Positions 1-8,709 of a stretch of 61,926 nucleotides of DNA are shown piece after piece (within the stretch, counting starts at the first letter, position 1; every line of letters begins with the position of its first letter). Under the pieces are notes generated by a model, which worked only from the letters and a program-made list of their open reading frames with translations, was not told where the DNA came from and ran no database searches. Origin of the DNA: a virus; the IMG/VR virus record IMGVR_UViG_3300021093_000075, positions 1 to 61,926 of that record. One strand, 5' to 3'. Position numbers and translations under genes: made by a program.

Positions 1-363
1 GTTCTTACAAAAACAGAAAACATTGTTTCTCAAAAAATAGTGGATTATTTGACCACAAACGTTATGGAACGAGTAATGAACCCAAGCTATGGCGCTAACA
101 CTTCAAAACTTTTGTTTGATAACTATGACTCTCTTGTATTTAGTGAATATAGAAACGAAGCACTGAATGGTCTTAAACAAAATGTTTCTGGGGCACAAAT
201 TCTTGATTTGAAATTAGTTGAAATAAAAAATGACACATTATCTCAATACGCAGAAAACACCGTAATGGTGGAAGTAACTTTCAGTTTGCCAGCGTTTGGT
301 GTTCGTACGGCTGTTGTTGAGATAGTAAACCCCGACGAGTTAGGTGAAGGATCAATCCTATGA
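1..363 (+). CDS. Baseplate wedge subunit, GPW/gp25 family (5' partial)
   Basis: The frame is open from base 1, so the gene begins upstream; a GTG at 40 is in frame but need not be the start. The product resembles the gp25/P2 W family, small lysozyme-like-fold proteins that join the baseplate wedge to the tail. The characteristic stretch is E-R-V-M-N-P-S-Y-G followed by L-L-F-D and a conserved region around N-G-L-K-Q. The stop overlaps the next start as ATGA, and a J-like baseplate gene follows, which supports the call. Confidence 0.75.
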   Translation, partial: VLTKTENIVSQKIVDYLTTNVMERVMNPSYGANTSKLLFDNYDSLVFSEYRNEALNGLKQNVSGAQILDLKLVEIKNDTLSQYAENTVMVEVTFSLPAFGVRTAVVEIVNPDELGEGSIL

Positions 364-2162
364 CTTTAAGTTTTGACTACACAAACCGCGATTTTGCATC
401 GATCAAGGACGCACTGCTAGAACGTGCGACGTTAATTTTTCCAGAGTGGACAAGTCGGGATCAATCTGATTTTGGCATGCTGCTTGTCGACCTGTGGGCT
501 TACATGGGAGATGTTCTGCACTATTACGTTGATAGGGCTTCAAGGGAAGCATTCCTAGAAACAGCAACGCAACGAGACTCGTTGTTGTCTATTGCAAAAC
601 TTCTTGACTACATTCCAATTGGGCGTACCGCTGCGGTGTCGTCTATCAAATTAGATGCAACGTTGTCAGAGGCAACTGATGCTTCTCCAATCCTTATCCC
701 GGCAGGTACCCGTTTCTTGGCAACCCCACTGGTTGAGGGTGCTGAAAAAGTGGTGTTTACCCTTGATCGCGATACTGCTTTTAATGTCTCTGGAACACCT
801 GTAACTGGATACGACACATATCAAAAATCGTCTTTGATTACGGTTCCTGTTATAGAAGGAGAAATCTTTTCGGAATCATTTACAAGTAACGGATTGGCTA
901 CTCAAAAATTTACTCTTAATAAAACAGGCATTGTTCACAGTTCTATTCGCGTTGACGTGTTTGAGGGCGCAGGCGGAAACGCTATACGTTACGGAAATGT
1001 TGAACGGTTGGTTGAGTACTCAAGCACGTCACTTGTGTACTCTGTTGATCTAAACGCAAATGATTCATCTACCTTGAATTTTGGTAACGGTGTCCATGGA
1101 AAAGTGCCAACTAATAACGCGTTGATTAGTATTGTTTATCGACGAAGCCGCGGCTCGGCTGGAAACGTTGGTCCAAATGCAATTAAAGAATTTGAATCAC
1201 TCACCAATAACTTTGGCCCGTCATATGACGGTATTGTCATTACTCCAAACACCTCTCGAGCATTTGGTGGATCTGATTCAGAAAGTGCCGCATCGCTTAA
1301 AAATAACATTCCGGCTGCTTTCCGTTCTCAGGACAGGGCCGTATCTTTGCAGGATTACATTGACCTAGTTCTTCGTGTTCCAGGAATTGTAAAAGCTACC
1401 GCCAAGGTAAACGTTGGTAAAACGGCTAAACGTGGTGTTGTTACAAACAAAGTTTTATCTGCAAGCGTTGCTACGTTAACTACTAGCTCCGCACATGGCC
1501 TTTCGGTTGGTGACACCATCGCAATCTTTGGTGTTGGTGAACCATTTGATGGAACTTTTGTAGTTAAAACCGGATCTTCTGGATCATCGCTTCTTTATGA
1601 TGTTGCATCGGCAAACGTTTCTTCAGCAAGTGTTGCAGCTGGGACATACATGAATGCCCAAGTTGAAATTCTTGCACTTACACCACAAGATATTTACGAT
1701 GGAACTCTTGCTGAGGGGGCAACCACAAGCCCCTTACTGTTGAGCAGTTCATACCGTGACTCAATTTATGAGTATCTACGCCCAAGGGAAATGATTGGCG
1801 TTAACTCCGTAGTTCTCCCATCTATAAGCCTACAAAACGTAAAAGTTGAATGTGACGTTGCCATACTACCGGCGTACATCCAGGAAAAAGTAGTTGACGA
1901 TGTTCGACTGGCAATAAAAGATCTATTTACTTTTGATGCCGTTACGTTTAGTCAAAAAATTACCCTTGGTGAACTCTACCGAATAATTATGAATGTTTCT
2001 GGAGTTGACTATGTAAACATTACAAAGTTCACCACGGCAACTTCTGGTATTGACACAATTAGTTCTTCTCCAAGTGTCTACGGAGTCCAGGCTGAAAACA
2101 CCAAACTGCTTCTGCTTACCAACGTAATGATAAACGGTAGCGGAGGGATTACTGAAGCGTAA
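360..2162 (+). CDS. Baseplate J-like protein (gp6-like wedge)
   Basis: This 600-residue protein matches the baseplate J/gp6 family, which forms the inner ring of contractile-tail baseplates. It has the typical N-terminal pattern around residues 5-80 (Y-T-N-R-D-F, W-T-S-R-D-Q-S-D-F-G, then A-Y-M-G-D-V-L-H-Y-Y-V-D-R), a central beta-rich region and the A-V-S-L-Q-D-Y motif near residue 330. A short beta-rich insert near residues 360-430 (A-S-V-A-T-L-T-T-S-S-A-H-G) looks like a small added domain. The start overlaps the upstream stop (ATGA) and the stop overlaps the next ATG, so the genes are translationally coupled. Confidence 0.85.
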   Translation: MTLSFDYTNRDFASIKDALLERATLIFPEWTSRDQSDFGMLLVDLWAYMGDVLHYYVDRASREAFLETATQRDSLLSIAKLLDYIPIGRTAAVSSIKLDATLSEATDASPILIPAGTRFLATPLVEGAEKVVFTLDRDTAFNVSGTPVTGYDTYQKSSLITVPVIEGEIFSESFTSNGLATQKFTLNKTGIVHSSIRVDVFEGAGGNAIRYGNVERLVEYSSTSLVYSVDLNANDSSTLNFGNGVHGKVPTNNALISIVYRRSRGSAGNVGPNAIKEFESLTNNFGPSYDGIVITPNTSRAFGGSDSESAASLKNNIPAAFRSQDRAVSLQDYIDLVLRVPGIVKATAKVNVGKTAKRGVVTNKVLSASVATLTTSSAHGLSVGDTIAIFGVGEPFDGTFVVKTGSSGSSLLYDVASANVSSASVAAGTYMNAQVEILALTPQDIYDGTLAEGATTSPLLLSSSYRDSIYEYLRPREMIGVNSVVLPSISLQNVKVECDVAILPAYIQEKVVDDVRLAIKDLFTFDAVTFSQKITLGELYRIIMNVSGVDYVNITKFTTATSGIDTISSSPSVYGVQAENTKLLLLTNVMINGSGGITEA

Positions 2163-3799
2163 TGGCTGTCGTATCTTTTCGAGTCAGGAGAGCTGACCTT
2201 GTAGCAAGCCCGGATGCAAATGCATTCGGTTCTTACCTAAGAGCAGACGATACAACAGCGCCATCCGGATTTACTCGCGTTGACTCGGACTCGGCTCTTA
2301 GGGCCGACGGTTTTATTGTTCCTGTTCCAGAACTTGATGTTGAAGCTTTTATTATCGCTCAATCAGTTGACCATAATCGTGTTCGTTTATCTTGGTCACC
2401 TTTAAATATCGTCGACCCAGAAACAAATGCATCTGGCGTTACAAACATTCAAGGAATTGTTTTGGTGTATTCACCTACTGGGTCTCCTGAAACGGTTGCT
2501 GATGGGAAAATCATTAAAACTCAAAAGCATTTTGATAACACATACGCAGTTGATCACGTGGGTGTCGAATCGGGTAAATGGGCTTACTATTCTCTTTTCC
2601 TACATTGGAATCAAAACGGGACAGGCCCTAGTGGCGTTAGTTGGTACGAGCGAGTTGCCACAATACAAGAACTCGTTCCATTTGACTATAACTCAATTGA
2701 CTCTTTGTGGAGTCGAATTCCCTATTATCAACAACAATCTGATATTTATGGGCAAGCTGACGATCCTGAAAACTTAGGCCACGGTTTGTTGTATCGCTTT
2801 TTGTACATCTTTGGTTTTGAAATGGACAAAGAACGAACACTTATTGACTCTGTTATTAACCAATACGACCCTGACAAATGTGAATCAAATTCAATTAACT
2901 ACCTTGCAAAACAAATGGGTTTGGAATCTGGGGTTGACGAACTTGGTGTTTCTAAAATAAGACAAGTACTTAAAGACATTGGTTACTACCGGCAGAGAAA
3001 AGGTACACTACAGGCAGCGATTGCTTATTTGACAGCACTTAGCGGATGTGCAGTTGATGTTGTTGAATCAAACTCAACACCTCGATTTAAGTTTCGCGTG
3101 TACGCGGAAAAAGCAAACTTGATACCTGATTCATTATTTGTCATCACGTCCGCAACTAAAAAATGGGAATTTGCTTCTCAGAACGCATCAGTTTCGTATA
3201 CCACTGCTAGTGGTGGTCTTCTTGTAACAAATACAGGGTCATCGTCTGCTCAATTTTCCGTGCAATCACTACTGGGTGTTCCAGTTGATAACACAGTTAA
3301 TTACTGGATGTCATTAAACATGACAGCAAGTGCCGGTCAGTTTTGGGGATCTCAGTGGGTTAGTTCATCAGCAACATTTTCTGATTGGTCAACAACAAAA
3401 CTTAATGATCGAATTATTCCAGCGGCGTTGTCTCCAGAAAACCGTGCTGTCATGTTAATGCCAGAAACCACCTCTGCATCATCGGCATACCCGGTTGGTA
3501 TTTTTGGAATCGATGCTGGGGCAACCATGTTAGTTACTAAATGGATGGTTGAGCCAAGGGCCTACGGAATTTTCTTTAATGGTGCATCTGACTTCGGTGG
3601 ATTTATGTATCAAAACACTTTTTCAGATCACCAGTGGTCTGGAAGCAATTACGCATCATATTCCACATACACAACAAATCGTAAAAAAACCATTGATGCA
3701 ATCGAACGCGTGTTGCCAAAACTTCTTCCTGTCACTATGCTGATTGACACATCAATTGATTACGACATAGTCTACGATTGGATCCCAAACAAAACGTAA
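2162..3799 (+). CDS. Baseplate/tail protein with P2 gpI-like domain
   Basis: The protein has 545 residues. Residues about 170-300 match the phage tail protein I family: L-W-S-R-I-P-Y-Y, then R-F-L-Y-I-F-G-F-E-M-D, and Y-L-A-K-Q-M-G-L. The N-terminal ~160 residues form a beta-rich domain, and residues 330-545 are a second beta-rich domain not needed by gpI itself, perhaps an exposed or fibre-attachment domain (inference). It is the third gene of a W-J-I order and starts on the last base of the preceding stop (TAATG). Confidence 0.75.
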   Translation: MAVVSFRVRRADLVASPDANAFGSYLRADDTTAPSGFTRVDSDSALRADGFIVPVPELDVEAFIIAQSVDHNRVRLSWSPLNIVDPETNASGVTNIQGIVLVYSPTGSPETVADGKIIKTQKHFDNTYAVDHVGVESGKWAYYSLFLHWNQNGTGPSGVSWYERVATIQELVPFDYNSIDSLWSRIPYYQQQSDIYGQADDPENLGHGLLYRFLYIFGFEMDKERTLIDSVINQYDPDKCESNSINYLAKQMGLESGVDELGVSKIRQVLKDIGYYRQRKGTLQAAIAYLTALSGCAVDVVESNSTPRFKFRVYAEKANLIPDSLFVITSATKKWEFASQNASVSYTTASGGLLVTNTGSSSAQFSVQSLLGVPVDNTVNYWMSLNMTASAGQFWGSQWVSSSATFSDWSTTKLNDRIIPAALSPENRAVMLMPETTSASSAYPVGIFGIDAGATMLVTKWMVEPRAYGIFFNGASDFGGFMYQNTFSDHQWSGSNYASYSTYTTNRKKTIDAIERVLPKLLPVTMLIDTSIDYDIVYDWIPNKT

Positions 3800-3808
3800 A
3801 GGAATAAC

Positions 3809-4063
3809 ATGGAATACATACTTGGAGCACTAGCCGTTTACAAACTCCTACAAGTGGTGGACTTACTTTTGCCCAGGGAGCCCATGACTTGGGTTAAGGT
3901 GGTCGCTGGAATAGTTGCCTCATATGCAATCTCGTTTTTGGTTGACATTGAGAACATGATTCTTGGTGGCCTTGTCATCTCCACACTTGCTGGTGCATGC
4001 CACGCCATCCTTCGATGTCTAACCTTGATGGGTGACATGGCCTTTCGTAAATCACTTAAATAG
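3809..4063 (+). CDS. Small membrane protein (holin-like size)
   Basis: The 84-residue product has two hydrophobic segments, about residues 28-46 and 49-70, and a basic C-terminal tail (R-K-S-L-K). A good ribosome-binding site (AAAGGAATAAC) precedes the ATG. Size and topology would fit a small holin, but the only lysozyme-like gene in view is 25 kb away, so that role is only a possibility. Confidence 0.7.
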   Translation: MEYILGALAVYKLLQVVDLLLPREPMTWVKVVAGIVASYAISFLVDIENMILGGLVISTLAGACHAILRCLTLMGDMAFRKSLK

Positions 4064-4072
4064 GAGAACAAC

Positions 4073-4723
4073 ATGGAACAAGAACGCATTTGCTTAATTG
4101 CCGGTAAGGGTACAGCAGGAGAAACGGTAATCCAGGCTGGACTAAATGACTTGAGAGATAATTCCCACATTGTCTATCTTTGGGATGGTAAGGCTTCCGA
4201 TGGTCAGGCACATGTGCTTGATTGGTTGATTACGTTTAAAGAGGGCCAGTTCACGGTTATCCACGACGGAACCACCAAGGTCCATCCAGTAGTCAAGGAG
4301 GCGGCTGGAGAAATACTCAAAGTTGATCATTTGATGGCTGATTTTTTTAACTTGTATCCAAAGTACACAACCCTGGTTTTGTGGGATGACGTTGATGGTG
4401 TCCCAACGGCTCTCACAACTGAGATTTGCATGTCATCACTTAGCCGTGGTATGCAGACAGTTGACCTCTGCAATGGGTTGGTTCCGTTGTACCTAGACCA
4501 GCCAGAGACTGGCTTGGCACCAGAGGCCTCTGGGAAGCCCCAGGATGCGACAAAAACTGCTACCCCTAGGGAGACAGCCCCCCAAGCTAAACCGCCTCTT
4601 AAAACGCTTCCTAATGCGTCTGACATGGTGTTTGTACTGGCATACGTAAACGACCACGGGGTACTTGAGTCATTCACTGGTTCAAGAGATCAAATCGTTA
4701 GGTTTGTCAACGCTTTGTCCTAA
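4073..4723 (+). CDS. Hypothetical protein with proline-rich linker
   Basis: I do not recognise this 216-residue protein. Residues 1-145 look like an alpha/beta domain (I-C-L-I-A-G-K-G-T-A-G near the start, T-L-V-L-W-D-D near residue 100). A low-complexity linker of Pro, Ala, Thr and Lys (about 147-185) joins it to a short C-terminal segment. The glycine-rich N-terminus is not a proper Walker A. A TAGGAGAACAAC site precedes the ATG, and a strong terminator hairpin follows. Confidence 0.75.
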   Translation: MEQERICLIAGKGTAGETVIQAGLNDLRDNSHIVYLWDGKASDGQAHVLDWLITFKEGQFTVIHDGTTKVHPVVKEAAGEILKVDHLMADFFNLYPKYTTLVLWDDVDGVPTALTTEICMSSLSRGMQTVDLCNGLVPLYLDQPETGLAPEASGKPQDATKTATPRETAPQAKPPLKTLPNASDMVFVLAYVNDHGVLESFTGSRDQIVRFVNALS

Positions 4724-4727
4724 CCAT

Positions 4728-4786
4728 CTGTGGGGGGGGCCGGGGTCAAGAAGGAAGGAAAACCCCCCGGCCACAAACCCCCACAG
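4728..4786 (+). terminator. Strong G+C-rich hairpin after the baseplate operon
   Basis: CTGTGGGGG (4728-4736) pairs with CCCCCACAG (4778-4786), and inside it GGCCGGGG pairs with CCCCCGGCC (around 4738-4772). No U-tract follows, so it could be a terminator or mRNA-end barrier. It lies in a 157-bp gap that separates the baseplate genes from the replication genes. Confidence 0.6.
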
Positions 4787-4880
4787 GACCGCAGTTGTAT
4801 TCCCGAAGGCCAGCTGCGGATTCAGGTGTATAACTTACCCTTGGGATACATAATAGCACCACAAAAGAAAGGAAGCAACC

Positions 4881-5420
4881 ATGGCAGGAAGCAAGTTTGG
4901 AGGACCGTTTATACCAGTCCCAAAGTGGGTAATGAACTACATCAAGGGCGATTCTGTATCGCTCCACGTGCTGGTTACAGCCCTAGAGTATTTAAACAAC
5001 GAAACGCAAGAACTAACCACCTCGTATGAGCATCTGGCAGAAAAGACTGGGTATAGCCGACGCACAGTCATTAGGGCAATGGCAAGACTTCACGAAGTTG
5101 GGGTGATTGAGCTCAACCACCGACACGGCAAAGGTGGTCGGCAGTTGACCAACAAGTACATGATCGACTTCAACAATCCAATGGCTCGAATTAGGGGTGT
5201 CGCGTCAGACACCCTCCCCGAGAGCAGTGTCACACCTGACACCCCCCCAGTGCCACGCCAGACACCCCTTGGGGGTGTCACTGGTGACACCCAATCAAGA
5301 AAGACTAATCTAAACCAAGACAAGACCCGGGGGCGGAGGTCTAATGGTGTACTAGATTTGTTTAACACTGATCCCAAGTGGAGACAGCAACTTAAGCCAG
5401 ATCCCAAAACGGAGGAATGA
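4881..5420 (+). CDS. Winged-helix replication-initiator-like protein
   Basis: The 179-residue protein has an N-terminal winged helix-turn-helix (about residues 8-95). Its clear recognition region is L-A-E-K-T-G-Y-S-R-R-T-V-I-R-A, followed by the wing G-V-I-E-L. Residues about 100-140 are low complexity, rich in Thr, Pro, Ser and Gly, and are encoded by clustered DNA inverted repeats (5194-5290). A basic segment and short acidic tail finish the protein. This layout resembles phage replisome organisers, in which the origin lies inside the gene. DnaC-like, DnaB-like and primase genes follow. A transcription regulator is the alternative. A clear AAAGGAAGCAACC site precedes the ATG. Confidence 0.7.
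   Translation: MAGSKFGGPFIPVPKWVMNYIKGDSVSLHVLVTALEYLNNETQELTTSYEHLAEKTGYSRRTVIRAMARLHEVGVIELNHRHGKGGRQLTNKYMIDFNNPMARIRGVASDTLPESSVTPDTPPVPRQTPLGGVTGDTQSRKTNLNQDKTRGRRSNGVLDLFNTDPKWRQQLKPDPKTEE
5194..5290. other. Candidate replication origin: GTGTCA/TGACAC inverted repeats
   Basis: Four nested or adjacent inverted repeats share one half-site: GGGTGTC-6-GACACCC (5195-5214), GTGTCA-cacc-TGACAC (5227-5242), GACACCCC-tt-GGGGTGTC (about 5261-5279) and GTGTCA-ctgg-TGACAC (5275-5290). Two are 16-bp palindromes with identical arms and 4-nt spacers. They sit in the low-complexity linker of a winged-helix gene, as in lambda O and several phage replisome organisers. An operator for that protein is the alternative. 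Confidence 0.5.
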
Positions 5421-5421
5421 T

Positions 5422-5979
5422 ATGTACCCAACCGCCTGTGTTTTGTGTGAAGCCAAAATTGAGGAAAATGATTTTTCTTGGTACCCCGAAGATGGCGACG
5501 GTCCGATCTGCGAAAGTTGTTACAGCGCCGACCTAGACAACTGCGAAACAATTTTTATTGTTGACGGTGAAGAGGTCTCAACGTATTACATTGCTAACTT
5601 TGTTCAATTGGATGAGTACGGCGATTCTCCGATTATGTGGCGAAAAAAACCTCTCAAAGTAAGAGCACAATGGGTTTCTACCAGCATGTGGCGCGGGTAC
5701 ATGGACATCACACTTCCTGGATGGACGTGCGTAGTAGACGGGTGGACAACCGGTGGATACGACGATGAAATTGGTAGACGCAAGAATGTGTTTAATCAAT
5801 GGGCCACCGATCTACTTGAACATCGAGTGCAGTACTCAACACCCATTGCGTTGGTAAATGCACACACTAGTAATCTTTTTTCAATGGCAATATCGATCAT
5901 GGTTCAAGATGAGGACGTGGAAACATTTAAAGAAGAGCTTGCAGAAATGCATGAAGCACTCCATGAATCGTTGACATGA
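5422..5979 (+). CDS. Hypothetical protein with N-terminal zinc-ribbon-like cysteines
   Basis: The 185-residue product begins with C-V-L-C near residue 6 and C-E-S-C near residue 31, a four-cysteine arrangement typical of a small zinc ribbon. The rest is not recognised and ends in an acidic helix rich in Glu. A GGAGGAATGAT site lies 5' of the ATG, inside the end of the preceding gene. Confidence 0.75.
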   Translation: MYPTACVLCEAKIEENDFSWYPEDGDGPICESCYSADLDNCETIFIVDGEEVSTYYIANFVQLDEYGDSPIMWRKKPLKVRAQWVSTSMWRGYMDITLPGWTCVVDGWTTGGYDDEIGRRKNVFNQWATDLLEHRVQYSTPIALVNAHTSNLFSMAISIMVQDEDVETFKEELAEMHEALHESLT

Positions 5980-6380
5980 TTTCTGATTCATGGGGTAAGG
6001 CGCTAGGTGAAGACGATGAAGAAAAAGTTGTTGTTCAACCAAAAAAGAAAACGTCGTTAAAGTCACTTGTTTATTATTTTAAAGACACCGTAATTCCAAC
6101 AACGATGACGTTGTCAGCTCCAGTAAACGGCGTGGCTTTAATGAAGGCATTTAAGAATTTACGACAACGTGGAATATCCAACGATGAAATTGTTTTGATG
6201 ATTGATCAGTTTGCACACGACATCAAACAGGCTCCCCTACCAACCGCTATTCCGGCGTGGCGGGGCTTTGTTTCTCGATTAGATTCTTTGTATGAAAAAA
6301 TAAAAATTGGATCGAATACCTACACCTACGAGTCGTATACTGTTGACAAGCGCTTCAAAAAAGGAAATAAAAATGGCTGA
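5976..6380 (+). CDS. Hypothetical protein before the helicase loader
   Basis: This 134-residue protein is not recognised. It has an acidic/basic N-terminus (E-D-D-E-E-K then P-K-K-K-T) and a mostly helical body. It overlaps the previous stop (ATGA) and the next gene by 8 bp, so it belongs to the replication operon. A position between an initiator-like protein and a helicase loader would suit a primosome accessory protein, but nothing in the sequence proves that. Confidence 0.7.
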   Translation: MISDSWGKALGEDDEEKVVVQPKKKTSLKSLVYYFKDTVIPTTMTLSAPVNGVALMKAFKNLRQRGISNDEIVLMIDQFAHDIKQAPLPTAIPAWRGFVSRLDSLYEKIKIGSNTYTYESYTVDKRFKKGNKNG

Positions 6381-7020
6381 GCTTAAGAGTCAAAAATACT
6401 GGAGAAAGAGACCCCTAGAGGAACGACTCCATAACACAAAGATCCCTAAAAAATATCTGGCCGCAACCCTTGATAACTATGATGAAGAACACGGAAGTCA
6501 AGATGTTGTTTTATACGCACGGCACTGGGTAAACAACGTTGAACAGAACTTAAACGAAGGCACTGGGTTGTATTTGTTTGGCGGAACCGGAAGTGGTAAA
6601 ACCCACATTGCTACGTCTATTTTGAAACGAGCAGTTGCCACAACAGAAACATGTGGGTATTTCATTACAGCAGAACAATATCTTGATGTTTCCTATTCAG
6701 CCTTAGATGACGAACGATACGACGATGAATCATCTGATGCAGATACGGTTCATTACATTGACAATGTTTACGATCTGCTGGTTCTTGATGGGTTAGGTAC
6801 TGAACGAAGACAAACAGAATTTGCAAAGAAGTCGCTTACATCTATGTTAAGTAAACGATATGAGAATCAGTTACCAACAATCATCACAACAGACATCCCC
6901 ATGAAAAAGCTTGCTCAAATTTATGGGAACAGACTTTCGTCAATTATCACCGACTGTTGTTTGTTCATTCCATTTCTTGGTGGCGATTACCGACTATGGA
7001 GAGCCAGTGGAGAGGGGTGA
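6373..7020 (+). CDS. DnaC-like AAA+ helicase loader
   Basis: The 215-residue product has a Walker A motif G-G-T-G-S-G-K-T at residues 70-77 and a Walker B region L-L-V-L-D-G-L-G near 140, as in DnaC/IstB-type AAA+ ATPases that load the replicative helicase. I chose the ATG at 6373, preceded by AAGGAAATAAAA, because upstream in-frame codons lie inside the previous gene. A DnaB-like helicase gene lies just downstream, as expected for a loader. Confidence 0.85.
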   Translation: MAELKSQKYWRKRPLEERLHNTKIPKKYLAATLDNYDEEHGSQDVVLYARHWVNNVEQNLNEGTGLYLFGGTGSGKTHIATSILKRAVATTETCGYFITAEQYLDVSYSALDDERYDDESSDADTVHYIDNVYDLLVLDGLGTERRQTEFAKKSLTSMLSKRYENQLPTIITTDIPMKKLAQIYGNRLSSIITDCCLFIPFLGGDYRLWRASGEG

Positions 7021-7447
7021 CATTTCCGCATACGCCCCACCGGGACTCGCCGTACTTTTTGAAGGGGTACTGGCCTCACCACCCGATACACTAGGTAAGG
7101 TCATTGCGAACATCCGCCTACGAGCTAACGATTATGATGCATACCTCACCTATTGGAAAGCACATGAGATTCCATTAAAACACGTAATTGACACCATTAA
7201 TCGAAAACAAATTGGCGTAGTTGTATACACACTTCTTCCGGTTGAAGTTGCCGAAGCAATTGACCGGTGGTTGATTAAGCGCAACATCTCTACTACTGTG
7301 GTCCCCTACGCTGACATAGATGATTTGACAGAGACCTCAAAGTTTTTTCCAGAAATTAAAACCATCTACGTCGCAGACCAAGAATACGCAAGAAGGATTG
7401 GCATGAAGGCAACTGTAGTTACTCCTGAAACAAGTTGGAACTTGTAA
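7007..7447 (+). CDS. Hypothetical protein in the primosome operon
   Basis: I do not recognise this 146-residue protein. The GTG at 7007 is favoured because GGAG lies 6 nt upstream and it gives a short overlap with the loader gene. The product looks like a compact alpha/beta domain, with alternating hydrophobic stretches such as I-G-V-V-V-Y and K-T-I-Y-V-A. Its stop overlaps the helicase start (TAATG). Confidence 0.65.
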   Translation: MERGDISAYAPPGLAVLFEGVLASPPDTLGKVIANIRLRANDYDAYLTYWKAHEIPLKHVIDTINRKQIGVVVYTLLPVEVAEAIDRWLIKRNISTTVVPYADIDDLTETSKFFPEIKTIYVADQEYARRIGMKATVVTPETSWNL

Positions 7448-8709
7448 TGGCTAGTGCAGAACACCTTCTTATCAGCAAGGTCATTCAAGACCAGAACATC
7501 ACCCATCCACTGAAGCTTGGTGTCAAGAACATTCACTTCACTCAAACATGGGGACAGGTTTGGGAATGGGTTCTGATCTACTGGAGAGAACACAACTCGG
7601 TTCCAACTGCTCGAGCAGTCAAGCAACAGTTTGGCGACATTACGCTTGTTGACGCTTCTAAAGAGCCGTTTAGTGGGTTGATTGAAGAGGTTTACAAAGC
7701 GTATAAACACAGGAGTTTGCTAGAAGCAGTCGCAGAAGCAATGCCAGCGCTGGAACAAAGCGCCGTTGATGCGGCCCTAACCCTGCTGACTAGAGGCGTA
7801 AACAAAGCCACTACTGACACCACCAGGCTTCGAGATGTAAACCTTATTGAGACATGGGAACAACGTGTTGAGAAATACATTGAGTTGCAAAAAACACCCA
7901 ACGGACTTCGTGGAATTCCCACCGGGCTACTTGGTCTTGACCGCATTACCTCTGGACTCCGACCACAGCAGTTGATTACCTTTGTTGGTGAAGCAAAGCG
8001 TGGTAAATCGCTTATGACGCTGTACATGGCAAACGCCGCCCACCTACACGGTAAGACACCACTGTTTGTTTCCTTTGAAATGTCAGCAGATGAACAAGCT
8101 GCTCGATACGACGCAATTGTTGCTGGTGTTCCCTACAGCAACATCTTGCGTGGATCTATGAGCGAACAGGAACTTGAAAAGGTTTCAAATACGTTACGCA
8201 TGCGCAAGAACATGCACCCATTCATCATCACTGAAGACACGTCTTCTCTTACAACAGTCGGTGCACTGGCCGCAAAAATTAAAGAATACAAACCGGACAT
8301 TTTGTTTGTTGACGGTGTGTATTTGATGGATGACGAAAACGGAGAGCCAAAGGGTTCTCCACAAGCCCTGACCAACATCACTCGTGCATTAAAGCGTGTG
8401 GCACAGAATGAAGACATCCCCATTGTCGGAACCACCCAGGTTCTGTCATGGAAACTAAATAACAGAAAATCTAGAAAGATTACGTCTGATGCAATCGGTT
8501 ACACGTCTTCGTTTGCCCAAGACTCAGACCTAGTGCTTGGTGTTGAAGCCGACCCAGATATTGAAGATCAAGCCATTATTCGCGTAGTACTTGCTCGCTC
8601 GGCTCCTCTTGGGGAAATCAAGATTAACTGGGATTGGGCAAATATGAATTTCACCGAAGTAGGAGACGATACCGATGATGACAATGACACCGACAACTGG
8701 TACTACTGA
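7447..8709 (+). CDS. DnaB-like replicative helicase
   Basis: The 420-residue protein has an N-terminal helical domain and a RecA-like ATPase core. Walker A is G-E-A-K-R-G-K-S at residues 181-188, Walker B is near D-I-L-F-V-D-G, and the DnaB motif F-V-S-F-E-M-S lies just after the P-loop. The C-terminus is acidic (repeated Asp). It would unwind the phage fork together with the upstream loader and the downstream primase. The ATG at 7447 overlaps the preceding stop; a TTG 12 nt upstream is less likely. Confidence 0.9.
   Translation: MASAEHLLISKVIQDQNITHPLKLGVKNIHFTQTWGQVWEWVLIYWREHNSVPTARAVKQQFGDITLVDASKEPFSGLIEEVYKAYKHRSLLEAVAEAMPALEQSAVDAALTLLTRGVNKATTDTTRLRDVNLIETWEQRVEKYIELQKTPNGLRGIPTGLLGLDRITSGLRPQQLITFVGEAKRGKSLMTLYMANAAHLHGKTPLFVSFEMSADEQAARYDAIVAGVPYSNILRGSMSEQELEKVSNTLRMRKNMHPFIITEDTSSLTTVGALAAKIKEYKPDILFVDGVYLMDDENGEPKGSPQALTNITRALKRVAQNEDIPIVGTTQVLSWKLNNRKSRKITSDAIGYTSSFAQDSDLVLGVEADPDIEDQAIIRVVLARSAPLGEIKINWDWANMNFTEVGDDTDDDNDTDNWYY

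Noticed and set aside
4073-4130. Possible Walker A in the N-terminus of the 216-residue protein
   Set aside because: The glycine pattern G-K-G-T-A-G-E-T does not fit GxxxxGK(T/S), and no Walker B is evident.
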